This document shows positions 44,440 to 52,981 of a DNA stretch of 64,000 bases, one piece after another. Position 1 is the stretch's first letter; each line of letters starts with the position of its first letter. The stretch comes from Deltaproteobacteria bacterium GWC2_55_46 (GTDB lineage: Bacteria > Desulfobacterota > GWC2-55-46). The notes under the pieces were generated by a model. The model was not told the origin of the DNA, searched no databases, and was given only the letters and a program-made list of their open reading frames with translations. Position numbers and translations under genes: made by a program. The stretch covers positions 1-64,000 of the forward strand of contig LVEI03000003.1 of NCBI GenBank assembly GCA_001595385.3. The letters run 5' to 3'.

Positions 44440-45299
44440 GGTTCTCATTCAGCACGAATGCGTTTATACGGAATTCGGTAGTCGAGGCGGTGGAGAAGAT
44501 AGCCGCCGCCGGGTACGAGGGCGTGGAGCTTCTGGCCGACACACCACATCTGTACATGCACGACGTAAAGGAAGCAGACATAAGAAAGCTCAAAACGGCC
44601 ATTTCAAGGACGGGGATAAAGGTATCGAATATAAACGCCAATACCGTGCGCGGCTACTCGGAGTCCGGCCACGGAGATCCGCTTTTCGAGCCGTGCCTCA
44701 CAGACCCGGACCGCGAAATAAGGGAATGGCGGGTCGATTACACGAAAAGATGCGTGGACCTCGCCAGGCATCTCGGTTCCGCGAACGTCAGCGTCACCTC
44801 CGGGCCCATTCAGCCGGAGACCACGCCGGAGGAGAGCATAGAGCTCCTTAAGAAGTCGCTTAAGAGCATCGTCAGGTACGCCGAGGAAAAAAGGGTCTTC
44901 GTGGGCCTTGAGTACGAGCCGGGCCTGCTCATCGAGTCGAGCTCCGAGCTTGTCTGCCTCATAAACGAGATCGGCTCATCATCCCTCGGCGCCAACCTGG
45001 ACCTTGGGCACAGCCACCTGCTCGGCGAAGAGCCGGCATCCACGCTCGACCTCCTCGAAGGGAAGATCTTCCACGTGCGTCTGGAGGAGATAAAAGGGAG
45101 GAGACAGACTACACCCGGCGCAGAGGAGATGGACTTCCGACACATCCTCTCGCTCTTCCAGAAGAACTCGTATCATGGTTTCATAACCCTGGACCTCTAC
45201 GCGCACCCGCTGAGGCCTGAAGAGGCGGCGAGGAAATCCGTTCAGTTCCTCAAGGGCATGAAGGTATGGAACGGGGATTGCCTGGGAAATGTCCGTTAG
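44436..45299 (+). CDS. Sugar-phosphate isomerase/epimerase-like TIM-barrel protein
   Basis: 287 residues of the xylose-isomerase-like/AP-endonuclease-2 fold: FSTNAFIRNSVVEAVEKIAAAGYEGVELLAD, metal-site Glu in FVGLEYEPG, NLDLGHSHLLGE, FHVRLEEIKGRR, and GFITLDLY. Metal ligands Glu, Asp, His and Glu are visible. Substrate unknown. The coupling to inositol-phosphate synthase suggests a shared inositol-related or sugar pathway. Confidence 0.85.
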   Translation: MRFSFSTNAFIRNSVVEAVEKIAAAGYEGVELLADTPHLYMHDVKEADIRKLKTAISRTGIKVSNINANTVRGYSESGHGDPLFEPCLTDPDREIREWRVDYTKRCVDLARHLGSANVSVTSGPIQPETTPEESIELLKKSLKSIVRYAEEKRVFVGLEYEPGLLIESSSELVCLINEIGSSSLGANLDLGHSHLLGEEPASTLDLLEGKIFHVRLEEIKGRRQTTPGAEEMDFRHILSLFQKNSYHGFITLDLYAHPLRPEEAARKSVQFLKGMKVWNGDCLGNVR

Positions 45300-45344
45300 G
45301 TTTTTACACGCCGGATAGTGTGCGCGGGGCGCTTTTGACCTCTC

Positions 45345-46076
45345 TTAGCGCCCCAGCATCTTTTTAAGCCTTAAAGCGTCGGTAGCCGCGTACCCTGCCT
45401 CGTCGTTATCAAAGTAGCAGTATACGGCCTTGACCTTCTTCTTCCAACCCCTTATGAACCGGGCCCAATCTTTTAAAGCCTCGTCGGTGTACTGCCCCCT
45501 GTACTTTCCGGCAGGGCCGTGGAGCCTGATGTAGATAAAGTCAGCCGTGACCTCCCGGGGCGAAAGCAAAAAGTCGAAATCAAAGATGCAAAAGGCTGAG
45601 TTTCTTTCCCTTAAAAGACCGTAGACGCCGGGGTCGAACCAGCTCGGGTCCCTGCACTCGAAGGCGAACCTGTACCCTTTTGGCAACGCCTCGAGGAAAG
45701 CGCCGAGCCTTAAGGTATTTACGTTCCACCTTGGCGGAAGCTGAAATAATATGGGACCGAGCTTCTCTGCGAGGATATCAGCCCGCTCGATAAAGTTCCT
45801 GACAGGCCCTTCCGGGTCCTTAAGCCTTTTGACGTGAGTTATAAAGCGGCTCGCCTTGAGGGCGAAGATAAAGCCCTCCGGGCTTTTTTCCTTCCAGTGC
45901 GTGAAGGTCTCTTCTTCGGGGAGCCTGTAGAACGTGTTATTTACTTCGACGGTATTGAAGCGGCTGGAGTAGTGATCGAAGAGCCTGGTCTTGCGGATAT
46001 CTTCAGGATAGAACGGGCCTATCCAGTGCCCGTATTGCCAGCCGGAAGTAGCTATGAATACACCTTCCTCATCCAC
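45345..46076 (-). CDS. DUF72 domain protein
   Basis: 243 residues. DUF72 TIM-barrel blocks: ATSGWQYGHWIGPFYPEDI, FNTVEVNNTFYRLPEEETF, ILFQLPPRW, FAFECRDPSWF, YIRLHGPAGKYRGQY, YCYFDNDEAGYAATDALRL. The family is widespread and uncharacterised. GGAGGG precedes the ATG. Convergent with the upstream isomerase gene. Confidence 0.93.
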   Translation of the reverse strand: MDEEGVFIATSGWQYGHWIGPFYPEDIRKTRLFDHYSSRFNTVEVNNTFYRLPEEETFTHWKEKSPEGFIFALKASRFITHVKRLKDPEGPVRNFIERADILAEKLGPILFQLPPRWNVNTLRLGAFLEALPKGYRFAFECRDPSWFDPGVYGLLRERNSAFCIFDFDFLLSPREVTADFIYIRLHGPAGKYRGQYTDEALKDWARFIRGWKKKVKAVYCYFDNDEAGYAATDALRLKKMLGR

Positions 46077-46140
46077 GGCTCCCTCCTTTAGCGCGGCATT
46101 TGCCGCCTGTATGGGAACGGCCGGATTTAACCAGATTTTG

Positions 46141-46258
46141 TCAGGCTGTTCAAATGCTCCATTTGCGAGGCTTTGATGAATGAGGCGTACTTCTTTGGTA
46201 CGCCGTAGTAGAAGCTCCTGAAGCCAACGATGCAGATGGACTTTTTCAGCAGCATGCT
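46141..46258. repeat. Dispersed 120-bp repeat, copy 1
   Basis: Begins TCAGGCTGTTCAAATG, centre ATGAGGCGTACTT / GGTACGCCG (inverted pair GGCGTAC/GTACGCC), and ends CTTTTTCAGCAGCATGC. Shares the core and layout with copies at 52106-52226 and 57425-57543. Confidence 0.75.
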
Positions 46259-46260
46259 AA

Positions 46261-46309
46261 AAAAAACACGGCGGAGCCGGTAAGGGATTGCGCCCTTTCC
46301 GGTCCGCCG
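46261..46309 (-). terminator. Strong terminator of the lipoprotein gene
   Basis: On the minus strand a CGGCGG..CCGG stem (46269-46309) with AAAGGG/CCCTTT extension is followed by eight T residues. A smaller GGCGGC/GCCGCC hairpin (46331-46348) lies just before it. Confidence 0.75.
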
Positions 46310-46357
46310 GTTCTTTGACCTTGACAACAAGGCGGCTGATACGCCGCCTGAAGCCTC

Positions 46358-46549
46358 TTACTTCGCGGGCTCGGCGGGAGCGGGCTGCGCGGGAGCGGCA
46401 GGCTGCTCAGCCGGGGCTGCAGGGGCGGCGGGCTGCTGCTCAGCCGGGGCTGCGGGAGCCGGGGCCGGCGCTTCCTGCTTCTTGCAGGCCACGACGAGGG
46501 TTGAGAAACCGAACAGGGCTACTACGAGAGCGAATCCGAGCTTTTTCAT
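46358..46549 (-). CDS. Small Ala/Pro/Gln-rich lipoprotein
   Basis: 63 residues. Signal sequence KKLGFALVVALFGFSTLVVAC ends in a lipobox (LVVAC), so Cys22 is the likely lipidated residue. Then CKKQEAPAPAPAAPAEQQP and further Pro-Ala repeats to the end. GAAGGAG is upstream. A membrane-anchored low-complexity protein of unknown role, possibly a spacer in the envelope. Confidence 0.75.
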   Translation of the reverse strand: MKKLGFALVVALFGFSTLVVACKKQEAPAPAPAAPAEQQPAAPAAPAEQPAAPAQPAPAEPAK

Positions 46550-47024
46550 TTTTTACTTTCTCCTTCTGTTTTAAATGTTTTTTTCTGACTTGCTATCGTT
46601 GACGAATGGTTTTTTAAACCCCCCTGAAAGGTGCGATCCGCCTCCTTTCCAAGGGGCCTACTTCACCTCGAACGAGTAGGCGCATATATTTTCCCTTCTA
46701 CAAAAAAATCCTTAACGGCTGTACCGAAAAGGATAGCTGAAATTATAGGACAATCATAGCTGTACAGACAAGTCTTGTCAAACCAGCCCTTAAAGCGGAT
46801 CATACTATGGGCCAGCCAACTGTTAACACCTGAAAGGATCGATTGACAAGACTAATAACCCGGGAAGCCGCGCCAGAAAGGCAACATTCACAAAACCCTG
46901 GCCTATATTAAAGCCAGGGTTAAAAGAGCTTTTGCGTCGCGCCGGTTAATTCAGACAATTTACCCAAACTGGGGCTGGTTGTAAACAAAAAAATCAACAC
47001 GCGTTGAAAATAACCGTCCCGTCC
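46550..47024. other. Intergenic region, no gene seen
   Basis: 475 bp upstream of two minus-strand genes. It contains a hairpin CCTACT/AGTAGG (about 46658-46680) and a 9-bp inverted repeat AACCCTGGC/GCCAGGGTT (46894-46921) downstream of the cytochrome gene, a possible terminator. No ORF or RNA family recognised. Confidence 0.5.
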
Positions 47025-47789
47025 TCATTCGACCCGTATATTAAGCTCTTCTGAGAAGAGTATGCGCCCGGAAGGCCTCTGGAAAAAGCCCGCGGTCTCC
47101 GCGTTCTCCGTTCCGTACAGGAATGCCGCGGCCATCGTGTAAGCCCCGCGCTCTACCGGCGCCTTGAGCCTGAACGTTACGGTGCCTTCCGGGAAAAGGT
47201 CCCTGCCCGGATCGAACTGCTGCTTCTCTATGGTTATATAGTTCAAGTCCCTCGGGAGCCCCTTGCCCCTCTTTTCAAGCCAGCCCTTTTGTATCTTGCC
47301 GTCCTGGCCCACCACTTCCGGCTCGCCGATTATCCTCCAGCCATCTGATGCCACGGGCCTTGCCTGGAACCTCAAGGCCCTGTCGACCAGCATCAGGCAG
47401 ACCGCCGGGCCATTGCCACCCCTGACCTTTACAGTGACGGTCAGCTCTTCCCCGGCCTTGACCTCCCCCGGCGCCGAGAGCGTTACGGAAGATTTTGAGT
47501 CTATAAGCTTCGCTATCCTGATAACCTCATCCTTCTGCTCCTTTGTAAGCTCTATATAGGGCGAAGGCGGAAGTGGCGCTCGCACAAGGCTATAGTGCTT
47601 CGTCTCCGGCAGCTCTGCCCTGGCTGCCTCGGGCGGCAATTCAGGCATGTACTCGGCCTTTGCCGCTGAATGGCAGGAGGCGCAAAAGGGTCCGGTATCG
47701 GTCAAGTAAAACGGGGTCCCGTTCGGATAGGCGAGAGCGCCAACGGGCGCGAGCATTACCGAGAGCGCTAAAAAAACTGTTTTCTTCAC
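47025..47789 (-). CDS. Periplasmic monoheme cytochrome c with Ig-like domain
   Basis: 254 residues from a GTG start (AGGAGG 6 nt upstream). Signal peptide KKTVFLALSVMLAPVGALA, then one heme site CASCH (about 36-40). After a Pro-rich stretch, residues 95-254 look beta-rich: VTLSAPGEVKAGEELTVTVKV is a typical immunoglobulin-like/fibronectin-like strand pair. Probably an exported electron-transfer protein with a binding domain. Divergent from the histidine kinase. Confidence 0.75.
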   Translation of the reverse strand: MKKTVFLALSVMLAPVGALAYPNGTPFYLTDTGPFCASCHSAAKAEYMPELPPEAARAELPETKHYSLVRAPLPPSPYIELTKEQKDEVIRIAKLIDSKSSVTLSAPGEVKAGEELTVTVKVRGGNGPAVCLMLVDRALRFQARPVASDGWRIIGEPEVVGQDGKIQKGWLEKRGKGLPRDLNYITIEKQQFDPGRDLFPEGTVTFRLKAPVERGAYTMAAAFLYGTENAETAGFFQRPSGRILFSEELNIRVE

Positions 47790-47989
47790 GCTTACCTCCT
47801 GTTTTTCCGATTATGGAAAGGGATTTAGGCTGTCAAAACGGGTTATTGTATAAATTTACACGCCAAATTGAACCTGTCAAGCTTGACGAAAGCCAAGAAA
47901 TAAAGAATATTCAGTATGGGGGAGCAGGAACGCCTTCCGTTCCGCGGGATAGCCGCGCCCCAAATTCAAATACCGAGCCAGGACCGGCA

Positions 47990-50206
47990 ATGGACGATAA
48001 TAGGCCCAGAGACGGAAACAGGGGAAAGAGCGTAATACCAGAGCTCAAGCTGTACAAATCGCCATGGGGTATCCTGACTGTAATAATCCTTTCAATCCTC
48101 TTCTCCGAACTTTGCGTGAAGATAATACTCCATCTGCTTAAAGATCGCGTTTCCCCGCCTTATATCGCCTTGCTTGACGTACCATTGCACATCATCATAC
48201 TATCCCCGGTCCTGTTCCTGTTCATCTTTCGCCCGCTTCTTCATATCATAAAGGAACGCCGCGAGGCGGAGCGGGCCCTCCTGCGGGAAAAAGACAGGTT
48301 CCAGCGTTATCTCAAGGTAGCTGGCGTAATCGTCGTCGTCCTTGACAGGGACGGCAGGGTAGAGCTCATCAACAGGAAAGGCTGCGACGTGCTCGGCTGG
48401 AGTGAGGACGAGATACTTGGCAGGAACTGGTTCGACAACTTCATACCGGGAAGGCTGAGGGAAGAGGTCTTCCTTGAGTTCTCACACCTTATTTCAGGGG
48501 ATATTGAGTCTGAAGGGTATTTCGAGAACCCTGTGCTCACAAGGAGCGGCGCCGAGAGGACGGTCCTCTGGCACAATATAATACTAAAGGAGAGCGGCAG
48601 GGTCACGGGCACGCTAAGCTCCGGCGAGGACATAACGGAAAGGAAGCGCACGGAGGCGGCCTTGAAGGAGAGCGAGGCGCGCTACCGCCTTGTGCACAAT
48701 ACCGCTTTTGACGGGATAATGATCGCCAGCGCCCAGGACAGGATCATCGACTGCAACGAAAGCGCCGAAAGGATATTCGGCTACACCAGGGACGAGCTCG
48801 TGGGCCAGGAGGTGACCATACTTATCCCTGATCGCTACAAAAGGGCGCACAAGGAGGGATTGAAGAGGTTCCTTGAGTCGGGCGATAGCAAGATACAGGG
48901 CATGATAATGGAATACAAGGGCATAAGGAAGAACGGAGAGGTCTTCCCCCTTGAGCTGGCCCTCAATAACTTCACCCTGGGCGGCATCATCCACTTCACG
49001 GCCATGATCCGGGACATAACCGAGAGGAAGCGCGCGGAGCGGGAAAGGGAGATGATACAGTCCCGCCTGAGCCAGTCGCAGAAGATGGAGGCCATCGGCA
49101 GGTTCGCCGGGGGCATAGCGCACGACTTCAACAACATACTTACCTCCATCCGCGGCAACGCCGAACTCGCCCTTGAGGATATGAAAAAGACAGACCCACT
49201 CTACCCCAAGCTCGAAGGCATAGTGACATCGGTCCTGCTCGCCTCCAGGCTCACCCGGCAACTCCTGCTCTTCAGCCGCGGACAGCCCTTTGAGCTCGTG
49301 CCGTTGAATATGAATAAGCTCATCGAGGACCTGCTCATGATGATAACCCGCATAATAGGCGAGGATATCATCATCTCGACGAACCTCGCGCCCAACTTAT
49401 GCCTTATCGAGGCCGACGAGGGCAACATGGAGCAGGTGCTGATGAACCTCGCCGTAAACGCGAAGGACGCCATGCCCGAAGGCGGAAGACTCTCGATTTC
49501 GACCGAGAACGTCATCATAGACCAGAAGAAGGCCGCTGCCATCCCGGAGGCGCTCCCTTGCGAGGCCATATGCCTTACGGTGGCCGACACGGGCGCAGGC
49601 ATCGAAAAAGAGCTTATCCCCCGGATCTTCGAGCCCTTTTTCACGACCAAAGAGGCGGGCAAGGGGATGGGCTTCGGCCTCTCTATAGTCTACGGCATCG
49701 TAAAACAGCACAACGGCTGGATAACCGTATCGAGCGAGCACGGCAAGGGCGCGACCTTCAAGATATATTTTCCTGTTATAACAAAAAAGCGCGGCGGCGA
49801 AGCGCCCCCACCGAAGCTCCCCGGCGGGTCAGGCCAAAAGATACTCCTGGTAGATGGCGAACAACACGCCAGGGAGTTCACGAGCGTGGCCCTTGCGGAG
49901 CACGGCTTCATGGTCACAACGGCAGCCAGCGCCAGGGAAGCTTTAGATGCCATGGAAAAAAAGGACGGGGCGTTCGAACTCCTCCTGAGCGATGTTGTGC
50001 TCGACGACCAGAGCGGGTTGCAGCTCGCGGCAGAGGTACGCGAGAAAAACCCTGATATAAAGGTCATCCTGACCATCAACCATATCGAGAAGGAAGAGCC
50101 TCCGGTTAAAGCCAGGCGGCACGTCATTCTTAAGAAACCCTATTCGGTCTCAAGCCTTCTCAAAGCGGTAGTAGACACACTCGGGATCAAACAAGGCGGG
50201 CCATGA
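47990..50206 (+). CDS. Hybrid PAS sensor histidine kinase
   Basis: 738 residues from ATG 47990 (AGGACC upstream); a longer start at 47813 is possible, but earlier in-frame codons lie over the opposite cytochrome gene. Two transmembrane helices (about 25-80), two PAS domains (about 105-230 and 230-355), HisKA with phospho-acceptor His in GIAHDFNNIL, HATPase (NLAVNAKDAM, DTGAGI, GKGMGFGLSIV), and a C-terminal receiver with Asp in LLLSDVVLDDQSG. An inner-membrane sensor with internal relay. Signal unknown. Confidence 0.93.
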   Translation: MDDNRPRDGNRGKSVIPELKLYKSPWGILTVIILSILFSELCVKIILHLLKDRVSPPYIALLDVPLHIIILSPVLFLFIFRPLLHIIKERREAERALLREKDRFQRYLKVAGVIVVVLDRDGRVELINRKGCDVLGWSEDEILGRNWFDNFIPGRLREEVFLEFSHLISGDIESEGYFENPVLTRSGAERTVLWHNIILKESGRVTGTLSSGEDITERKRTEAALKESEARYRLVHNTAFDGIMIASAQDRIIDCNESAERIFGYTRDELVGQEVTILIPDRYKRAHKEGLKRFLESGDSKIQGMIMEYKGIRKNGEVFPLELALNNFTLGGIIHFTAMIRDITERKRAEREREMIQSRLSQSQKMEAIGRFAGGIAHDFNNILTSIRGNAELALEDMKKTDPLYPKLEGIVTSVLLASRLTRQLLLFSRGQPFELVPLNMNKLIEDLLMMITRIIGEDIIISTNLAPNLCLIEADEGNMEQVLMNLAVNAKDAMPEGGRLSISTENVIIDQKKAAAIPEALPCEAICLTVADTGAGIEKELIPRIFEPFFTTKEAGKGMGFGLSIVYGIVKQHNGWITVSSEHGKGATFKIYFPVITKKRGGEAPPPKLPGGSGQKILLVDGEQHAREFTSVALAEHGFMVTTAASAREALDAMEKKDGAFELLLSDVVLDDQSGLQLAAEVREKNPDIKVILTINHIEKEEPPVKARRHVILKKPYSVSSLLKAVVDTLGIKQGGP

Positions 50207-50260
50207 TTTATTTGAACACTACCGCCTGGAAGGCGGCAGGTTCGAAAAACAGTCGGCTGA

Positions 50261-50324
50261 ATCTCCCCCTTTTCCAAAGGGGGACTAAGGGGGATTATAA
50301 ACCCCCCTTTAGGAAAGAGGGGGA
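50261..50324. repeat. G/C-run inverted repeat element
   Basis: CCCCCTTT-tcc-AAAGGGGG followed after 17 nt by CCCCCCTTT-agg-AAAGAGGGGG: two hairpins of related sequence in tandem. It lies just past the kinase gene and may act as terminator or REP-type element. Confidence 0.65.
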
Positions 50325-50505
50325 CCGGGAATATCCATCGCTTCCATTTGATATCGCGCTTTCAGCCTGGCATAGGACGTAAGCTTGAAAATCTCATGGC
50401 GAGGGATTTTAAATCCCATTGTGAGACATTATTCAGAATTCCCTAGAGATTGCTTCATCGTAAAAAAGTTACTCGCAATTGCAATAATGAACATATTTGA
50501 GCCTC

Positions 50506-51216
50506 TCAAGGGCTTGCCGCCCTGTGGTGAAGAGGATAGCCCATCATCCAGCCGTGCTCACGGGCGCTGAAGCGGCTGTTCCTGCCTATTATGAGATGGT
50601 CGTGGACAAAAAGGTCTACGGCGGCGGCGGCCCTGTCCAGCACCTTCGCAAGCTGCCTGTCCATGCCCGATGGCGTCGGGTCCCCGCTCGGGTGGTTGTG
50701 TACGAAAATGACGCCGTGTGCGTTATGTCTGAAGGCCCTTTCTATCGCCTTCCTGGGATAGACCACGGTCTGGTTTATCGTCCCCTCGTGGAGCACCTCG
50801 ACTGCGACCACCTCTTTTTTAAGGCCAAGGTATACAGCCAGGAACTTCTCGACCCTCTCGCCTGAAAGCGTCAGGCTCAAGTAATCAAGGAGGCCCGCCG
50901 GATCGGTCTCAACGCTCCTGCCGAGCGCTCGTTCCTTGAGGTACGCCCCGGCTGCCTCTTTCAGCAGCTTTATGAAGATGGCCGCGTTATCCCCAAGGCA
51001 GGCCGCGCCCTTAAGCTCATCAGAGGCGGCATCCATGACGCCCCTTAAGTTCCTGAACCTCTTAAGCAGCTGGGCTGAAGCGGCCACTGGGTCCTTTCTC
51101 GGAGCGGCATAGGAGACGATAAGCTCAAGTATCTCCTCCTTGCACAACCGCACCGGCCCTCCGGCCTTGAAGCGCGAGCGCAAGTCGTTCCGCTCTTTTG
51201 AGGGATCAGCGTTCAT
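50506..51216 (-). CDS. radC: RadC/JAB1-MPN metalloprotease-fold protein
   Basis: 236 residues. N-terminal helix-hairpin-helix-like part (KEEILELIVSYAAPRKDPVAASAQLL), then the MPN+ domain with Glu in VEVLHEGTINQTVVYPR and the JAMM motif VFVHNHPSGDPTPSGMD (His-x-His..Ser..Asp). Named RadC for a historical link to repair; the true function is unknown. Complete metal ligands. Confidence 0.93.
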   Translation of the reverse strand: MNADPSKERNDLRSRFKAGGPVRLCKEEILELIVSYAAPRKDPVAASAQLLKRFRNLRGVMDAASDELKGAACLGDNAAIFIKLLKEAAGAYLKERALGRSVETDPAGLLDYLSLTLSGERVEKFLAVYLGLKKEVVAVEVLHEGTINQTVVYPRKAIERAFRHNAHGVIFVHNHPSGDPTPSGMDRQLAKVLDRAAAAVDLFVHDHLIIGRNSRFSAREHGWMMGYPLHHRAASP

Positions 51217-51439
51217 CGTGCGATCATCCGGGTAGTATTTGCCTTTCCTCTCAAGAGGCTATTTCGCGACTGCCTCAGGAACCGATCCGTCCGTGCATGG
51301 AATGGCTTTCGGTCCATATTATACAGCCGGTCGCCATCCCCTTTCCCCTGCACTTTGGTACAGGGGCCTTCCGGGCTAAATTTTATATTTTACATCTATG
51401 CCGGTTAAAAAAAAACTGATATCCTAGTCAGTTACGTTG

Positions 51440-51470
51440 CATGCCCTTTGCCTGTTAAAACCAGGGCATG
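51440..51470. promoter_or_regulatory. Inverted repeat covering the luxI start codon
   Basis: CATGCCCT (51440-51447) and AGGGCATG (51463-51470) are perfect complements; the second arm contains the start ATG and the only ribosome-binding-like AGGG. It could be a lux-box-like operator or an mRNA hairpin hiding the start. Confidence 0.45.
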
Positions 51471-52184
51471 GATATACTATTCGAGGAATCGGGCTTTGTA
51501 GTCAAGAAGGTCTCAGCGCCAGAGGAGTTCGCGGCGGTGTGGAGGCTCCGGCACGACGTCTTCGCCGGGGAGCTCAAGTGGGTCCCTGAAGACCCGAACG
51601 GGGTCGAGGTCGATAGCTACGACAGCTTCTCCGAGACGATCGGGGTATTGGGCCCCGGCATGGAGCCGGTAGGAAGCCTGAGGATGATAAAGGCGCCAAG
51701 GCCCTTCATGATAGACAAGGAATTCGCGTGCCTCATGCCTGAGGGGGCCAGCATAGAGCGCACCCCGGAGGTCGCCGAAATAACCAGGCTCTGCGTCAAA
51801 AAAGAGTTCCGCTCGAGCAATTGCGAGCCGAACATCACTTTTCTCCTCTACAAGGGCCTTTATCACTGGAACCTTATGAACGGCGTAAGATACTCCGCGA
51901 TGGTGGTCGACAACAGGTGCTACAGGATATTGAGGCTCGCGTGCCTTCCGGTTGAGGCCGTCGGAAGCTTCATAACGATGCCAGACGGGGTAAAGGCCGC
52001 GGTCTGCATGCTCGACTGGCGCAGGTTCGAAACCGAGGCCTCGATAAAAAGGCCGGAGTACTATGAGTGGATGACCGGCAGATCGCTGAAGGACTCAGAT
52101 CATATTCAGGCTATTCAAAAAGGCCAATACGCAAGGAGCCGGGAAATGAGGGACGAGGCGTACTCACCTTGTACGCCGCAGTGA
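51468..52184 (+). CDS. LuxI-family acyl-homoserine lactone synthase
   Basis: 238 residues. Conserved LuxI residues all sit at standard spacing: Arg28, Phe32, Trp38, Glu47, Asp49, Asp52, then Arg72 and the EITR pair Glu104/Arg107. Makes an acyl-HSL from SAM and an acyl donor. The last 26 or so codons (from QAIQKG on, ending REMRDEAYSPCTPQ) are encoded by a dispersed repeat. No strong ribosome-binding site. Convergent with luxR. Confidence 0.88.
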   Translation: MDILFEESGFVVKKVSAPEEFAAVWRLRHDVFAGELKWVPEDPNGVEVDSYDSFSETIGVLGPGMEPVGSLRMIKAPRPFMIDKEFACLMPEGASIERTPEVAEITRLCVKKEFRSSNCEPNITFLLYKGLYHWNLMNGVRYSAMVVDNRCYRILRLACLPVEAVGSFITMPDGVKAAVCMLDWRRFETEASIKRPEYYEWMTGRSLKDSDHIQAIQKGQYARSREMRDEAYSPCTPQ

Positions 52185-52226
52185 CGAATCTTGAAGACGA
52201 CGCCGCAGATTCGGCACTCGGCCTGC
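52106..52226. repeat. Dispersed 120-bp repeat, copy 2 (overlaps luxI 3' end)
   Basis: TCAGGCTATTCAAAAAGG start, central GAGGCGTACT/GTACGCCGCAG, shared tail TTGAAGACGACGCCGCAGAT with copy 3. Extends from inside luxI to the luxR stop. Confidence 0.75.
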
Positions 52227-52957
52227 TATACTACCAGGCCGCTATCAAGGGCGATCGCTATAGCATGCGCTTTATTCACGGCGTTCAGCTTCCTCTCTAT
52301 ATTCTGAACGTGGAACTTGACCGTCCTCTCGCTTATGCTGAGTATGACCGATATCTCCCAGTTCGTCTTCCCCTCTTTCATCCAGCCGAGCACCTCTTTC
52401 TCCCTCACCGATATATCCACCTCCGCCCTTGACTGGATGCCGCAGATCCTTACGAGGGCCAGGTGGACATGGGGTGTCACGATGTCGAGTACCTTGAGGT
52501 GGTGCGGGTTGAACCTGTCCTGGTCGCTTGCGAAGGAGAATATGCTCCCCTTTGGGCCGTCCGAGCTTATGCCGCTGGATATGCCGTACCGGAGCCTGAA
52601 CTCGGAGGCCTTGTGCATGAGGTCGGCGTAAGGCTTCTCCGGGTACCTGCGCATCGCCTCCGCCCAGGTGTACGGCCTGGAAGACTCATAATTGAAAAGG
52701 AAGACCGGGTCGTCCTTATATAGCTCCTCTGAAGTATACATGCCCGCCCATTCGCCCGGCCAGTTGTGGTTGGCTACCTTGAGGAGCCTGCCTGTAGATG
52801 TCTCACCGAGCGCGCAAACGCTCATGTCAGCCGAGACAAGCTCCTTTATCCTCCCGGTCACGGCGATGACGTCTGTCTCGGTCCTGCATGCCAGAGATGC
52901 CTGTATGATGTCCAGTATCTCGGCAAGCTCTCTTTTGGAGAAGTCCTTGTACTCCAT
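52226..52957 (-). CDS. LuxR-family acyl-HSL-responsive transcription factor
   Basis: 243 residues. Autoinducer-binding domain with the invariant ligand residues Trp70, Tyr74, Asp83, Pro84 and Trp98, then a LuxR HTH (about 181-243: VREKEVLGWMKEGKTNWEIS and ERTVKFHVQNIERKLNAVNK). Expected to bind the signal of the adjacent synthase and activate or repress genes. AAGGAGG upstream; preceded 24 nt by a HTH-less paralogue. Confidence 0.93.
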   Translation of the reverse strand: MEYKDFSKRELAEILDIIQASLACRTETDVIAVTGRIKELVSADMSVCALGETSTGRLLKVANHNWPGEWAGMYTSEELYKDDPVFLFNYESSRPYTWAEAMRRYPEKPYADLMHKASEFRLRYGISSGISSDGPKGSIFSFASDQDRFNPHHLKVLDIVTPHVHLALVRICGIQSRAEVDISVREKEVLGWMKEGKTNWEISVILSISERTVKFHVQNIERKLNAVNKAHAIAIALDSGLVV

Positions 52958-52981
52958 CTCAGCTTCCCTCCTTTTAGCAGG

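Noticed and set aside
47573-47989. N-terminal extension of the hybrid kinase
   Set aside because: The first part lies over the cytochrome gene on the other strand and is Arg/Pro-rich; a start at 47990 (or 47813) is more credible.
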